NCBI RefSeq assembly: GCF_028502605.1
Contig: NC_079232.1
Coordinates: 4,650,001 to 4,714,000, forward strand
DNA: 64,000 nucleotides
Direction of reading: 5' to 3'
Source: Trichoderma breve
Lineage: Eukaryota; Ascomycota; Sordariomycetes; Hypocreales; Hypocreaceae
Below, piece after piece: positions 47,801-60,652 of this stretch (the first letter of the stretch is position 1; every line of letters starts with the position of its first letter). The notes under the pieces were generated by a model. The model saw only the letters and a program-made list of their open reading frames with translations, had not been told where the DNA came from and searched no databases. The translations under genes were made by a program, and so were the position numbers.

Positions 47801-50041
47801 AGATGTCGCCTACATACAAGGTGTTGAGGACCGAGAAAAACTTCGATCTCTCCGAAATGTCCTTGTTAAAAAAGGAAGCTGGGCTGGAACCAAGGTGCAG
47901 ATTAAGCCCATGTTCCGCAAGAAGAAGAAGGAGCCAGTGCCGGAAGCTGAGGAAGCTCCCCAGCCGGGCCAAACCGGCGATAGCACGCCCCTGGTCCCAG
48001 GAGACGATGCAGATAAAGCTGAGGGGCGATCATCCAAACGACATGATTCAGTTTCAGAAGTCACCATGTCAAAGTTTACCGCCGCGGAAGAGAGCCTAGT
48101 CCTCGACAAGCTCCAGCTCATTGTCAAATGGGGTGGCGAGCCGACCCATTCGGCAAGGTACCAGTCACAAGAGTTGGGAGAGAATATGCGTAATGATTTG
48201 ATGCTGCTCAACAGGGATATCCTCGACGAGGTCCACATCTATAGCAGCTCCGAGAGGCGAGTTACTGCTAGCGCACAGATCTGGGCATGCTCCTTTTTAG
48301 GCGAGAAAGAGCTCCCGGAAGACTTCATCACCATCCGTAAGGACCTTTTGGATGACTCTAATGCCGCCAAAGATGAAACAGACAAAGTCAAGAAGAAGCT
48401 TAAGGGGCTGTTGCGTGAGGGCAATGAACGTCCAGCACAGTTTGCCTGGCCTGAGAACATGCCGGAGCCGTCAGAGGTCCAGAACCGAGTCGTACAACTA
48501 ATGAACTTCCACCGCCGAGTGATGCAGTACAATTATGGTAAACTACACAACAGCAACGCTGCCACGTCCCTGACTGCCATCTCTAGCTCCAGCACCGAGA
48601 AGCTCAATGGGGAGGGATCTAGTTCGTCGCTTTCGTCAGCACTATCGCAGGCTAATGCAGTCACCAACATCCAGCCCAGATGGTGTTGCGGAGAGGACGC
48701 GGATCTCTTCCGCGAGAGGTGGGAGAAGCTCTTTACGGAGTTTTGCGACGCAGAGAAGGTGGATCCTAGCAAGATCTCTGAGCTCTACGACACGATGAAG
48801 TTTGACGCCTTGCACAACCGGCAGTTTTTGGAGTGGGTGTTTACCCCGCCGCGAAGCATGCTCGAGGAGGAGTATGGTGTCAAAGATGGTAAAACAAAGG
48901 ACGGCGAGGATGTCGCCGCCGGTAAAGGGTCGTCGGCGGCGGCGGATGACGGCAAGGCGACAGGGGCAACTCCCGACAACTCAGACAAGGCTGACAGCTC
49001 CAACCGGTCGGCAACAGTACGCAAGCTCTTCCGGCGAAGATCCTTCCTCAATGGCCTCCGCCACATGAATGACGAGGCGCCCCCTGAGCAGTACTTTAGG
49101 CTGTATAAGAGCAATAGCGGCGCGGCGGATAAGACGGATCCGCGGAACGAACCGCTTCAGGAGCTGTACCGGCTGGCCAAGATTCTTTTCGATTTCATCT
49201 GCCCGCAGGAGTACGGTATCTCGGATAGCGAGAAGCTGGAAATCGGACTTTTGACATCCCTGCCGCTCCTCAAGGAGATTGTCCAGGATCTGGAGGAGAT
49301 GCAGGCCTCCAACGACGCAAAGTCCTTCTTCTACTTCACCAAGGAGTCGCACATCTACACCCTGCTCAACTGCATCATCGAAGGCGGCATCGAGACCAAA
49401 ATCAACCGAAGCACCATCCCTGAGCTGGACTATCTCTCGCAGATTTGCTTTGAGCTGTATGAATCGGAAGTCAACCCGCCTCCCGAGGATGGCGACGAGC
49501 CCACTTTTGCTTATAGCATCCGCATCACCATCAGCCCTGGGTGCCATGTCTTTGATCCCTTGCACGTCCAGCTGGATAGCCGGCACTGCATCGGATGTGC
49601 GCCGCGGCGCAGTCTCACGCCCCATCTAGATTGGCTGCAGGTCATCAAGACCCTACGCGCCAAATTCAATCAGTATGTTATTCCCCCTTTAATTCCCCTC
49701 CTCCCCTTTCGTTTTCGGCTCTTGTCTGGTATAAGCTTGTTTTGTTTTCGTTCTGTCAGTGATCTCGTTAAGAAAGTACGGTGGCTAACATGTTTATGAT
49801 ATAAAGGGTTAAACTGCCAAAGACGTTCCTCGCCATCAACCTGTCAGATGCCTTCACCTTTGAAGAGCTCGAAAGACATGGAAGCGATCAGGAGGGTGGC
49901 CTCGAAATGAAGTCAACAACCCATGTAAGGGATAAGGCAGCACCCGCTGATGCCGGCAACGAAGAAAGCAGCTGCGCGGTCGTCGACGACGAAGCTGCTC
50001 CTATCCCCGAACCCGAGGGTCCCATTGTCAATCCCACTTGA
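44894..50041 (+). CDS. Inositol hexakisphosphate/pyrophosphate kinase (VIP1/ASP1/PPIP5K)
   Basis: Five exons: 44894-45821, 45899-46045, 46157-46178 (a 22-nt micro-exon), 46298-49672 and 49807-50041; 1568 residues. Residues 1-309 are a Ser-rich disordered extension. The ATP-grasp kinase follows: [38 protein letters not shown] (joined through the micro-exon), [40 protein letters not shown] and [19 protein letters not shown]. After a disordered linker comes the histidine-acid-phosphatase-like domain with RHADRTP (822-828), [25 protein letters not shown] and [11 protein letters not shown]. The kinase makes 1-phosphate inositol pyrophosphates and the phosphatase half removes them. In fission yeast Asp1 controls microtubules, polarity and phosphate signalling. 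The last intron is placed so that KFNQ joins [21 protein letters not shown]. Confidence 0.93.
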
Positions 50042-53000
50042 TGCTTGATTAGTTTAGCCCTATAAGGCGAGACAACGATCATGCCTTGGTGGGGATGACA
50101 GCGATGCCCCGGCTTCAGAATAACCTTGATTCTCTTTCCTTTTTCTCTTTCTTTCTCGTTCCGCTAGGGGGATGTAAGGATGTTTTTCTATCCTTACTGG
50201 GGTACCCATACATAAGACAGCTCTCTCCTAGGGCTGTCGGCGTGTTTTCCTCTCGGACTCTATTTTTTGACGACGATGTTTATTCTTTAAGAGTCGTTGA
50301 AACATGCCACGCCCTGACGTCGAAGCCGAGGCTTGCCGACACAGCCGCCAATACTACAGAACATGTTCCAAACGTCATGTGTTCTGATTCAGCCTCCGTT
50401 GTGACTTGTCGGAAATATCCGTGTCAGGGCCCGGGGCGTCTCGGAAGGATCGCATAGTCCATGGGCATCGCGCGCGCGGTAATCGGAATCGAAGTGGGAG
50501 AACGCCTTTGCCATGTGTCAAGTGAGATGCATAGTCGGGAATAACAACATTTTAGATAAGGGGCTTTGTTTTACATCACTCTTCTTGTCTCTCTAGGATC
50601 AAGGATATTGGAATGGTTACAGGGAAAGGGGGAGGGGGGAGGGAGGGGTTTGCATATAGATAGGTAGAAACTTTGCATGTTTAGGCTGTTTTTCTTTCCT
50701 CGAGACTTCATCCTTGGAACCAATAGATGGCAATACATCTTTAAGATGATAATCGTTGTTTCGATTAATCACAAGTGTGCAGTAGTGTAGATGGACGACG
50801 AATTATTATGTAAATGCCATTCTCTCAATTATCCTAGCATTGGCGGGCCAATGGGAAGACATCTCCAGAGTTACATGATGTTATGTCACCCCTCCTGAGA
50901 GCATGCAAAGACAATTTGTCTCTGACCACTACAGTAAGCATTTCCCTCACTCTCATGAGAGAAGTGACTCCACAGCTTTGCATCAAACGTAATGGCAGTA
51001 GAGCAGTACCATTAATAGCATGTCTTGGCAGCAAAAAGTCATGCGCAAAGTCATGCGCGAAGCCATCAATACGTCAAAAACACCCCTGCTACTCACTGCA
51101 AGCCCCGGTTTCCATCACGGCTGAAAACGGGTTCATTCTCTGGCCGTCCCAGCTGTGTGTGATTTAGGCAGACACAATTTGAGCCGGCTTCCCACCACCA
51201 GCGGCCTCGAGGGCGCGCTCGGTACAACACCCTAGAGGATGACTTGTCTCACCGTCCAGAGATGGCAAAAGCTGCTCCCCAATCAACGTCAGACCCAGGA
51301 ACTTGGGCACGGGAGGAGGCGCATTAGCGCTGGTTCAGGACCTTGTCTAGCGTGCCGGCGCAGCGGTGCTGGTAGCATGACCAAACTTGCAGTAGTGTTC
51401 CCTGATACCCATCAAGGAATCCGGAGCGGCCGCCTGGGGGGTGTGATGGGTGATATGCTAAGTACCTGTATTTTAGGTACGGCTATTGCGGAGAGGTTTT
51501 GGAATTAATGCTGCTACGAGTACGTAGTGGCATGCCATCCCATCTTTGACGGGTCTCTTGGCGATGCTGCTATGGCCAAACACGTGGTCCTCGGCACTTC
51601 GTTCATATTGCTGACAGGCCAAGTCAGCAGACTAACAGACTCGGGGCTGCATCGAACATATGTATCTTGAGCCCTGCCTGGGTTCGAGTACGCAAGATCC
51701 CAAGGGTCGTGCTCGCTTTGTCGGCATCGGTAAGCACTACAATTCCGTAGGCCATATATGGCAACTGATTGCTGTGGAAGGCTCCCGTCAAGGTATAAGA
51801 TCTGAAATGAGTAATCGAGTTCCAAAGCAACAGATATTCAGTAATACATAGGAGTCTTCATACGCCACAGCCGCTTTCAAGGAGCTGAGATACAAGTAGA
51901 GTTGCGGACCGGACTAGTACGTTGATGGATAGCTTGTGCCCGCCCTGTTTTCATAAACGCCGAGCCGGCGGCGCGGTGAACAGGGTAGCCGATAGGTGTG
52001 CTGTGAAAACGGGAGCAGTTAGCCGGGATCCCCGATCGTGTCTAAGAATACCCCAGAAGTCGATTTCTAGAATATACCTGTCTACCGTGTCGCTCAAGAC
52101 CATTCGCTGGTAGTCCTGGGATATACGAGTAGACCACCTATGAGACCAGTGAACAGCTCAATTTTGCAATGGCCCATAACGCACGTATAGACATTTTAGA
52201 ACTCCGAGAGATGCCTCTTTGATCCAAAATCGCCTGGTCAACTTGGGAACCAGCTTCCGATTTCAAATTCCAAAAGCCTAGCTGATTGCAATCGAAATAT
52301 CTTGTCTCGTGTTCCAGGAGGCATTTGCTGCACAACGGTACATCATTGAAATCGGCAGTAACGCCGAGGTAGATCGCTTACAAAGCGGGAATGAGTACGG
52401 AGTAAAGTATGTTGAGATGTCGAAATTGGAGTACACCTGTAAACACCAAGCGAGACTATTAAAACGCCAGCGCCAGATGTTGCAAGGGGCCATGCTCGCC
52501 GGCAACGGGGCTTGATGTAAGAGCCGTCAGTCCGTATTATAACCAACATGGCGCAGATGGCGCAGATAAAAGTCGAGGTTCACGGGCGGCGTTTATGCCA
52601 CTACACCCGCAATCAGGATTTGCACAGGCCACAAGTCATCCCATCTGAGAGCGTCATTGGTTTGGAAAGATTCTCTTCAAACTTGATTATGCGCCGGCGT
52701 CGGATGAAGGCCATGTTCCGGGCATGGCCGCGCCGTCCTCACCTTTTCGAGCCAACACAGTGGGGCCAGTCAGCGGCGTGTCTGCCATTGTTCGGGTGCC
52801 AGATGTGCGTCCTCTCATATGTAGGGAGTAGGTAACGCCGAGAACACCGGAGCTGCATCATCTTCAAATGACTCGATCACCACGCTGAACAGGGAACACG
52901 GAGCACTGGGAAAAGATGGCTCATCTCCTACCGCAGCAGTCACATGATAAACCACTAGTGCGGGTAAGGGTAAAGAGATGGACAATAACCACGGCCGGGG

Positions 53001-56000
53001 GAGCTGTTTCATCATTCCAGCCAGCATTCAGAGGCCTCATGCGTCCGGGAATAAAGTATGTACATACAAGTAAAACGGCGCCCAGACCCTGGCCCTGTCA
53101 GCCGATAGCCGGACTGGGTTGATATGTAGAAAGCCCGTCCATGCAAGTTTTAGGTGCGATGTGATGCGAACCAACCGGAATCGAGTGCCGGTGCTTTAAT
53201 GGCTAGATCGTCGGACTGTGGTCAACCACCTTGGTCGACTCATCATGACTCTCAAGGCTGGTGTCGTCAATGTGCACGAAGATCTGCATCTGCTAAAGAC
53301 AACAAGCCAGGACCAAGGAAAATATGCGACGGCTGCTGAGCAAACTCTTCCGTGAGGGCCGAGCTTGGAACTATTGGGGACATCTGTTATACGGATTCAG
53401 TGGGCGGCCGTGATTGTGGGTTGAGACTGAAGCAAGAAGAAGTTGAGCTGTGTACTTTGTACCAGTAGAAAGCCGGATGCCGGAAGAGAGGTGGTAGGAG
53501 CGCAGCAGTAAGGATTCCATGCGACTGTGATTTCAGTGCCGTCGCTGTCTGCCGGCCAGCTTTCCCGCTGCTCTCTGCCGATTTCATCCTCCTCCCTCTC
53601 GGCTGGGGTTGCTGGATCTGGAACGCTGGGCTACGTGTTTCAATGATTTATGGCGCAGCACACACTTGCGAAATCCATTCTTCTGATAAGTGTACTCGTA
53701 TACCCACGGCTGGGGATGATAGGCTGGCGGCTTAGGATATGAATGCATTGTTGATCGACGTAGCCCTGTGACTTTTGGTTGGTGGTCAATTGCAGTTGCC
53801 AATCGCACAGCAACCGATTGCTTTAGTTGATCTGTACGAGTGCAAATAGCATGCGTCTCGGTAATACAACGCTCTTGGTGCTGCCGGGAATGGCTTCCGG
53901 TCATGCCGCCCATACGAGGTCGGCGATGGTAATGGTGTGAGCGCATGGTTACGTTTGCAGGTGGCTTACCCTCCTGTAACCTTGGACAGATAAGTCATGT
54001 TTGGGAATCATTCGTGGATGAGGACGACATGTCGTTTTCTCAGCATGTCATGCTGCTGAGAGCATAGATTAGCTGGACTGCGTGGTTACAATGGTCTGCT
54101 CGGATGTGGCACCTACGAGACAAGCCGGCCGTACCTTTCATGTAAGGGTTAGCCAGGGCCCCATAGCCAGAACGGATGAGTAGAGCAGTCATATATCGGC
54201 CGCGGCAATAGCTCAGGCATCCTGCATGCAAGGACAGCAAGCCATGTTTGAATGCTTTGAGAAGCAGAGTCGTATGGAGGGGGCGGGCTAGATTGCGTCC
54301 ATGGAGTAGTAGGATGCAGGCGGGGGTGGGAGAAGAGCCAATGTCATCCCAGGTGCTCCTAGTGCGACGATATTACGTGCTTGTACCAAGTTGATACGCA
54401 CTTGGTCAATCCCGGGAGCTGAGCAGCCACGGCATCATCGCAGCACAGATACCTTGGATGGCCATTGATGGCGGGCCTTGTGCGTGGAAGAAGGGCAAAT
54501 CGTATATAAAACAAAGCATCGAGCTCGGAGTACGTGGTAAGATGTGACAGGAGCAGAAACGGCGCCAGGATTCGCTAGCCGTTAAGCTACCGGCGGCAGG
54601 CAGGCGGTGGCGCACGGCGAATCGTAGATCGGCTGGGTTTGGCAGCGAGTGAGTGGCACATGTGCGACTACATGTATCAATCAGCACGATCCTGTTGTAC
54701 AGCGAGATGAGTTCACTGTAACATGGCATGGGGCGCGAACCAGGGCAGGCCGGTTCCCCGTGCTGTGCTGCGCAGCCACGCCCGGACAAAGGTGTTTTGC
54801 CTCAATGCCGTTGCTGGCACTGACACAGGCGTAGGCGCAGGCATATGCATGTGCGAGTATTCGTCTTGCAGCGCTGCACATCAATCAATCATACCCAGCA
54901 CCTCTTGTACCATGGATGACAACTGGGTAAAGCAACTTGGCAGGGGTTGCGGAGCCTTTGTTGTCGGCCATGCGGGGTTTCAAAAGAAGACAGACAGTTG
55001 GCGGCGGAGATGATTGGTCGCTGTGCTGCGGCGGCGAAGATGATATTTGACGAGATGGCGGTTGAAGGGTGAAAAGGGTGAACGTATCAAAATGTGGCCA
55101 AGCCGATGGGGAGGGAGAGAAGAGGCAAGGTGGTGGTGACAACAAAGAAGAGAGAAAACACGGGTGGTCAGTGTGCGTACCCAAGGTGTGAGAGAATGAT
55201 GATAGGCCCAAAACACTGGCAATCGTTCTTTTCTCTGAGTTTATTTGTTTATTTGCTTTTTTCTTTTCTTTCCTTTATTCATTACATGTCATTTTATTAG
55301 AGCCTATCATTTTAGTTCCTTTTCTGGGCTACTCTTGTTGTCTCCTTCCTCCTCCTTTTTCTTGCTTTTCCCGTGCTCTTTCCTTTTTCCAAACGGAACT
55401 TGGGCGGCGAACCAAAACAGCAGTTTCACAGAACCAACAAAGGAAGCAGTCGTGGAATAGCGGGGCATTTTATTCGCTGACATTCTGTGTACCAAATAGG
55501 GAAATAGGCCCCCTGTCATCTTGTTTGTGCTTGCCGAGAGCATCATGCCCTGTAGTACAAGTGCGATACGAACAAGTTTTACAGATACGAAGTAGTGGCA
55601 GGTACTTTTGCAAGTATTAACGCAGCGTGCCATGCAGTCCATCAGCCTACAGTACCTAAGAGTAACACGGTACGTACAAGGCTCGCTAAGCCACAGATTT
55701 CCGCGTCCCTTGTTGGATGAGGTTAATTTGAGTCCCAACCTAACATGAAGCATGGAATACTTGCAAGGTATCAAGGTAATCAATCCATCTCACGGAATAC
55801 CTTACCTTACACGCCTGAATTTCTTGGTAAGCTCCCCTTACATAAGCCCGTCGGGCAATGCTCTCGGGCAACACTTCAAATTGCACGGGCACGTCCAGGT
55901 CCACGGTTTGAATCACACTACCAAGTATTACAAGAGCACTAAACACCTTGTCCGGGACATCTTCCAGCATTTCCCCGATGTCTGTCCGTGTCCGCGGGAA

Positions 56001-58853
56001 TTGATGCGAGGTTCCGGAATGCCGCGTCCTTTTCTCCTTGCTTTTCTTTTTGTGTCTTCCCTCGAGCATTACACGTACCCTGGCCATCAAACGATTCATC
56101 CCACATGCAAACATACACACGTCTCGTACTGAGCAGGCTTTGTGGGTGGTGTGGGTGGTAAGAGAATATCAGGCAACTCATTGCGGGCCATGGGGTGGGT
56201 TAAAAGCTAGAACGCCTTGGATATCCATTGAGGGGGATAAGTAGAGAAAAAAAAAAGTAGCAGCCTGAGACACCACCCTGAGAGATGAGACCACGAAGTA
56301 TTAGTCGTCCAAAGTAAACGCCTCAAAATGCGAAAACCAGCGCAGAAGAGATGAGGGCGTCTTTTCTCCCCTTCGTTTGGCCAGGTTCAATGACAACAAT
56401 GCTGTGGTCGAGACTCCGAATCTCATGCCAAGGCCAATCAATGCGGCATGCAAGAAAGCGTGTAAAGAGTGATAACTCACATGTAGTAAACAAAAGAATT
56501 ACCTTAAATCACCATTGGGCGTTCCCATGTGAGAGATGCTGCGCATTGGACCCAAACCGGTCTCGTTTGCATTAGCTGGCTCGCTTGTTGGCGCCGGTGC
56601 GAAAGCCCCAGGCAGGGAGCAGAGATGCGGGCGGTGCCTACAGCAGCTGAGTGAGAAAACAACAGCTCTAAGATCGCATTGGCTGTTGGGCTGCATACCG
56701 GTGAAAAGAAGCTGCATGCTGCTGCAAGCTCTACTGCAGGCTCTACAGCAGGCTACAGTATCTTTGCAGCAGCGCGAGATCGTCCCACGGCTAGCTCCAG
56801 ACTCGGTACATTTGCCCAAGGTTGGTTGAGATGCCCTAATGAAATGCAAGTGCAGATGTACTTTGGTCTTGGGGGAGCGCCTCTCATTGGTCAATTGGTG
56901 CGCTGAATTACTCTGTTAAGCCATCCCGCTATAAGAGCCTAGTCGATGTACCTGGGCCAACTCAAGCCACCAGATTGAGAGATGTTAGTAGTACTAGATT
57001 AGCAGCCAGGGCAGTGAGAAAAGAAATCAATCACATCGGCTTCATGTCCTCCCTCGCTTCGCAATTGAATCCTGTGGGTCAGTATCTCCCTCCTCGCTAG
57101 GGCTAATTTCATCAAGCCTGCTTTTGCATACTTCGAAGCAGGCAGAGCTTGCGAGATGCTACCTCGGGAAAAGGGTGCCTTAGTACCCAACCGCTACCCC
57201 CATACGGGCTGAAAAAGCACAGGTCTGGACCTGTAACGAGGCAAGATACGGAGTGCATGCCCGTACATGCATGAGTGCAGCTAATGTATGAGAAGCCTTG
57301 TTTCCATATGCAAAGAGCAACGGCAGATTCTCAGCCTCAGTGTATCCTGGCTCTATGGAGTTACTCGTATGGTGTCAGTCAGTCTCGCTGCCTTACCTCA
57401 CTCAAGTCCTTTCGCCGAGCACCTTCCTCGCCACGCTTTGGCAGAAAAAAACAAAACACACCGCTCCCATGGCGCGGCAAAATGATTCAGCAAGACTGAT
57501 TCAGTCAACATCTTGGCCTGCTTCATCCTCCTCCGTGTTTTCGGTCTCGTTCCAAGGGCGGGCCGCCCGTCTCCATCTGCTTCCAGCTTCGGCTCAGTGC
57601 CAGGCTCCAAACGGCGCCGACACACGCAAAGCCCTGCCTGCAAGGACCCCACCGAAGAGCCCTAAATAAACAGCATCCGACATGAGGCGCTGCTGTCAAG
57701 GTCCACGCCGGGGCCGGCTGAGGGAAGAGACGAGAGAACCACGGCGTACATCATGGACGGCAGACGTGCGGTAAACTGCTCACCTGGAACAAGCAAGTGG
57801 TCATACAAGTCCATACATGTAGGCTGTCACCCGCTCGTCTCACCCTCTCACTTTCGCTTTCGGCGCATCTTGATCCCATCTAGGACAAGTGTCGTCAATA
57901 CGGGCCTGGCTGGAGCTGGGAACTTTTCCCTTGAGCGGCCCCATTCCGTTAGCCGGTAGGGCTACATGCGGCGTACGAGTCTTGGAGATTAGTCGTATGT
58001 CTGTGCCGTTCTTGTTGAAGCATACGAGCCCGAGTACTTGCAGGTGCGCAGGTGTCGTGTATGACTGCCAGGGTTGTTCCGCAATGCCCCGGGAGAGATG
58101 CTTCCTTGCCAGATACTCAAGGTGCGTCATGTGTTTGCATGTACATGCAGCACCCGCACCCGTACGTACGTTGACGTGGTCTGCCATGTATGAGGCCCAA
58201 ACGCACATCTTCGCAGCCTTTTGCTGCATGAATCAGCCTGTCTCGGAACGACGTGGCCGGCATACAACTTCAGCCCAAGCAAGCCATCAGTTTACACTCA
58301 CCACCACCTGCATTACAAATGGCAGCAAAAAGCACCAATGTGAGTTCTTGCCGAGAATTAGGCCTGGCCGCTCCCAGAGTCGCAAGTGGGCGCAGTTTAG
58401 CTTACTGCTACTTGTAGTAGCTCTTATTTAGGTGACCCGTGGTGTCTTTCACGCTCGTCCTAGTGCTAGACAGGTCCAGGGGTGAAAGCCCGCTCCCGTG
58501 TCTCCGGGCAAGTCAGACCCTTCCTTTGGGAGAGACTTGAGCGGCGCTTGCGGGTCGGGTCAGCTCGGAGGGGTGTACGTTTTCTCTTCTATACATACAA
58601 CACGGAGTCGAGCAGTGATGATGACGATGGCCTTTTCCCACCCCGAGCTAGTCGTTGACAAACCGGGGGTCTGGCCTTGACCGTTTTGGAATGTTTGCAC
58701 CCCTGTGCTGAGGCTCTGTTGGCTGCTAGCCCCGGTCGAATCGCCCGCAGCGTGACCAGCAGACAGGTAACAGCGATCTTTCCGGTTCAAACGGAGAGTT
58801 GCGTCCGTCCGCGCGTGTTTGAGCGCATCATCTGCTTTGGCCGTCGACGGTTC

Positions 58854-58893
58854 CAGGGCCAGGGCTGGAGGGGGCCAGGGCCAGGGCCAGGAG
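58854..58893. repeat. GGGCCA hexanucleotide repeats
   Basis: CAGGGCCAGGGCTGGAGGGG followed by three near-perfect GCCAGG units. GC-rich, non-coding. Confidence 0.85.
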
Positions 58894-59190
58894 GGCTATG
58901 CGCGATGATCTGATTATCCTTCCATCCCGCCGGGTCGCCGTGCTTCTGCATCTCCACAGAGGGAGGCACCTTGCAATGTACTCTTTGTTGCTTGCATGAG
59001 AGAAGAGAGAAGAGGAGAAGAGATTCGAACCATTTGAAATTCAGTGAAGCGATTTGATCCAGTATAGCTAACCTCAAAGTCCAGATGCGCTCTATCAGGC
59101 ATTGATCTTTGCTGCCTCAAGCCCCAGATGGACAGTTGGGCTGCAGAGCACCTGCTGGGTACCTCGAGGGACGCAGAGTGCGCAGAGAAG

Positions 59191-59217
59191 GTACCTTGCC
59201 TTGCATTGCCTTGCTTT
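59191..59217. repeat. CCTTG short tandem repeats
   Basis: GTACCTTGCCTTGCATTGCC then TTGCTTT: three or four diverged CCTTG/CATTG pentamers. Confidence 0.8.
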
Positions 59218-60122
59218 GTGGGCTGCATGTAAGTAAGTACCATTTATATTAAGTTGCGTGTACATATGCATTGATGCATCCTTGCCTTGGCCTTGCTGTC
59301 TCTATTCACATGCAGCCAATTCATCCCTTGCTTGACGTTTTCAACCACACACCCCCCTTCCTTTCCTTTCAATCTTCTCCTCCTCCTCAGCGTTTCCATT
59401 CCCTTCTCTTTTCTGCTCCATCATCACATCATCTCATCCTCGTCCTTGTCCTCAACCCCTCTACCCCTCCCCCTCGACCATCCTTGCACGGGTTTTGCAA
59501 CTTTTGTTGTCAATTACCAACAGGAAAAGGCGTGATTGACAATTAATATCCTTCTGCAGAGGCTCGTGTGGCAAGCAGCCCGCCAGTTCACTTCTCCTGC
59601 CATTGATTGATTCCGTTCATCGTCGTCAAACACACTCCCGCTTCGTCGCCTTCCAGAAACACTTCGGCACTTGTCTACCGCCGGAACTGGCTCCGGTGTT
59701 ACATCTCTGTCGGCACCCGCTCCCGCATCCCCGTTTTCTTCCCGGTGAGGATCAAACAAACGCCTTGTTGGTTTGTTCTATTTTTGTTGATATACCCTGG
59801 CCAGGCTGTTTCGTCACTTAGTCGCAATCGTCGGGCACGGATGTTTAGCTTTACATCGTCATACTGCTCCAGATTTTGACAGGCCACGCCCGGCTTATCG
59901 AACCCTCCCCCTGCTTTCACGTCCCGTGCCTCCCAGCGTATGTAATATCCCTGAAAGCCCAGTAGTAGTGTTTGAACGAGGAGCTACTACTAGGAGCTTT
60001 TTTGACAAACGCGGGTAGAACTGGTTGCCGAGCTCAGTACGCCGATACTACTACATATAAGGTTGCTATTCGCAGCCCTCCGGTCTGTCGCTCACAGCCA
60101 TCAACACTCAACCATTCACGTC

Positions 60123-60129
60123 TATATAA
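60123..60129 (+). promoter_or_regulatory. TATA-like element
   Basis: TATATAA about 360 bp before the start codon at 60488 and 8 bp ahead of the triplicated 11-mer. Candidate TATA box only. Confidence 0.4.
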
Positions 60130-60136
60130 CACCTTG

Positions 60137-60169
60137 ATTGTTCACACATTGTTCACGCATTGTTCACTC
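60137..60169. repeat. Three tandem 11-nt repeats (ATTGTTCACNC)
   Basis: ATTGTTCACAC, ATTGTTCACGC and ATTGTTCACTC follow one another without gaps, differing only at position 10. The 11-nt period is about one DNA helical turn, which suits repeated protein binding on one face. Function unproven. Confidence 0.85.
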
Positions 60170-60487
60170 AAAGCCTCTTCTTCATCTCTAACAAGCTTTT
60201 ATCTTTTAAGAAACTCTCCACCGTTGAAAACTTAAAGAGACACATTCATCTCTTGTAAGCCGCCACAGTCTGACATCCATACCAAGGCTCTATCTACTAC
60301 ATCATCTATTTGCATCAGCCGCCTTGAGTCAAAGTTGCTTGGCTTCACACTGTCTAAATTCTTATTGTTCTTTGATAGAATCAGTCAAAGAATCTATCTC
60401 TTTCAGAGACTTCATCTCTGATAGCCAGCCAACTCCTCCTGACTCAATCACAAGGCTCTGCTAAGCCGACCATCAACCGCAAACCCA

Positions 60488-60652
60488 ATGACAATGGCAG
60501 TCTCTTGCGCTCACTCTTTTGTCATGATCAAGTCTGACAATACCCTCGTTCAGTGGGTTTGCCAGCATTGCCGGTCGGGACCTCACTGGGCCATCTACGA
60601 ATGCACATACTGCAAGCTTCATCTTTGCCGCCCATGCACCCAGGCAGCCTAA
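60488..60652 (+). CDS. Small Cys-rich protein with three CxxC pairs, putative zinc-binding
   Basis: A 54-residue intronless frame, easily missed because of its size. It reads HSFVMIKSDNTLVQWVC, then CRSGPHWAIYECTYCK, and ends HLCRPCTQAA. Cysteines C25/C28, C39/C42 and C47/C50 form three CxxC pairs, with H27, H33 and H45 interspersed, which suits one or two bound zinc ions. I believe similar tiny proteins (QWVC-x2-C-x-SGPHW...C-x2-CK...CRPCT) occur in other Hypocreales, but cannot check. ATG at 60488 is followed by another at 60494. No signal peptide or membrane helix, so it is likely cytosolic or nuclear. Its upstream spacer of ~10 kb is unusually large. Function unknown. Confidence 0.75.
   Translation: MTMAVSCAHSFVMIKSDNTLVQWVCQHCRSGPHWAIYECTYCKLHLCRPCTQAA

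Larger units (their letters stand above)
50042..59339. other. Gene desert (~9.3 kb)
   Basis: No protein-like frame or RNA gene on either strand. It contains a G-rich run (50630-50648), two copies of AAAGTCATGCGC (about 51036-51059), a GGGCCA repeat (58854-58893), CCTTG repeats (59191-59217), and scattered GTAC/TACGGAGTA motifs (for example 52394-52404). Much of it may be distal upstream sequence for the small Cys-rich gene at 60.5 kb, by inference. Confidence 0.6.
59340..60487 (+). promoter_or_regulatory. Long pyrimidine-rich leader or promoter of the small Cys-rich gene
   Basis: 59345-59490 is strongly C/T-rich (CCTTTCCTTTCAATCTTCTC type), as in fungal transcription-start regions. It is followed by ~1 kb without a protein-like frame leading to the ATG at 60488. 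A TATATAA (60123-60129) and a triplicated 11-mer (60137-60169) suggest a second, nearer start point. Which start is used cannot be told from sequence. Confidence 0.45.

Noticed and set aside
49760..49775. Possible extra 16-nt exon in VIP1 (HDLVKK)
   Set aside because: Including it would put a stop codon in the final exon's frame. Direct joining of 49672 to 49807 gives the conserved [13 protein letters not shown].
59010..59090. Minus-strand GGTTCGAATCTC with TAGCTATACTGG upstream, tRNA-like
   Set aside because: T-stem and acceptor stem fail to pair and no anticodon arm can be drawn.
59271..59546. Plus-strand frames rich in Pro, Ser, Leu and Phe
   Set aside because: Direct translation of a pyrimidine-rich leader; all plus-strand frames are open for the same reason.
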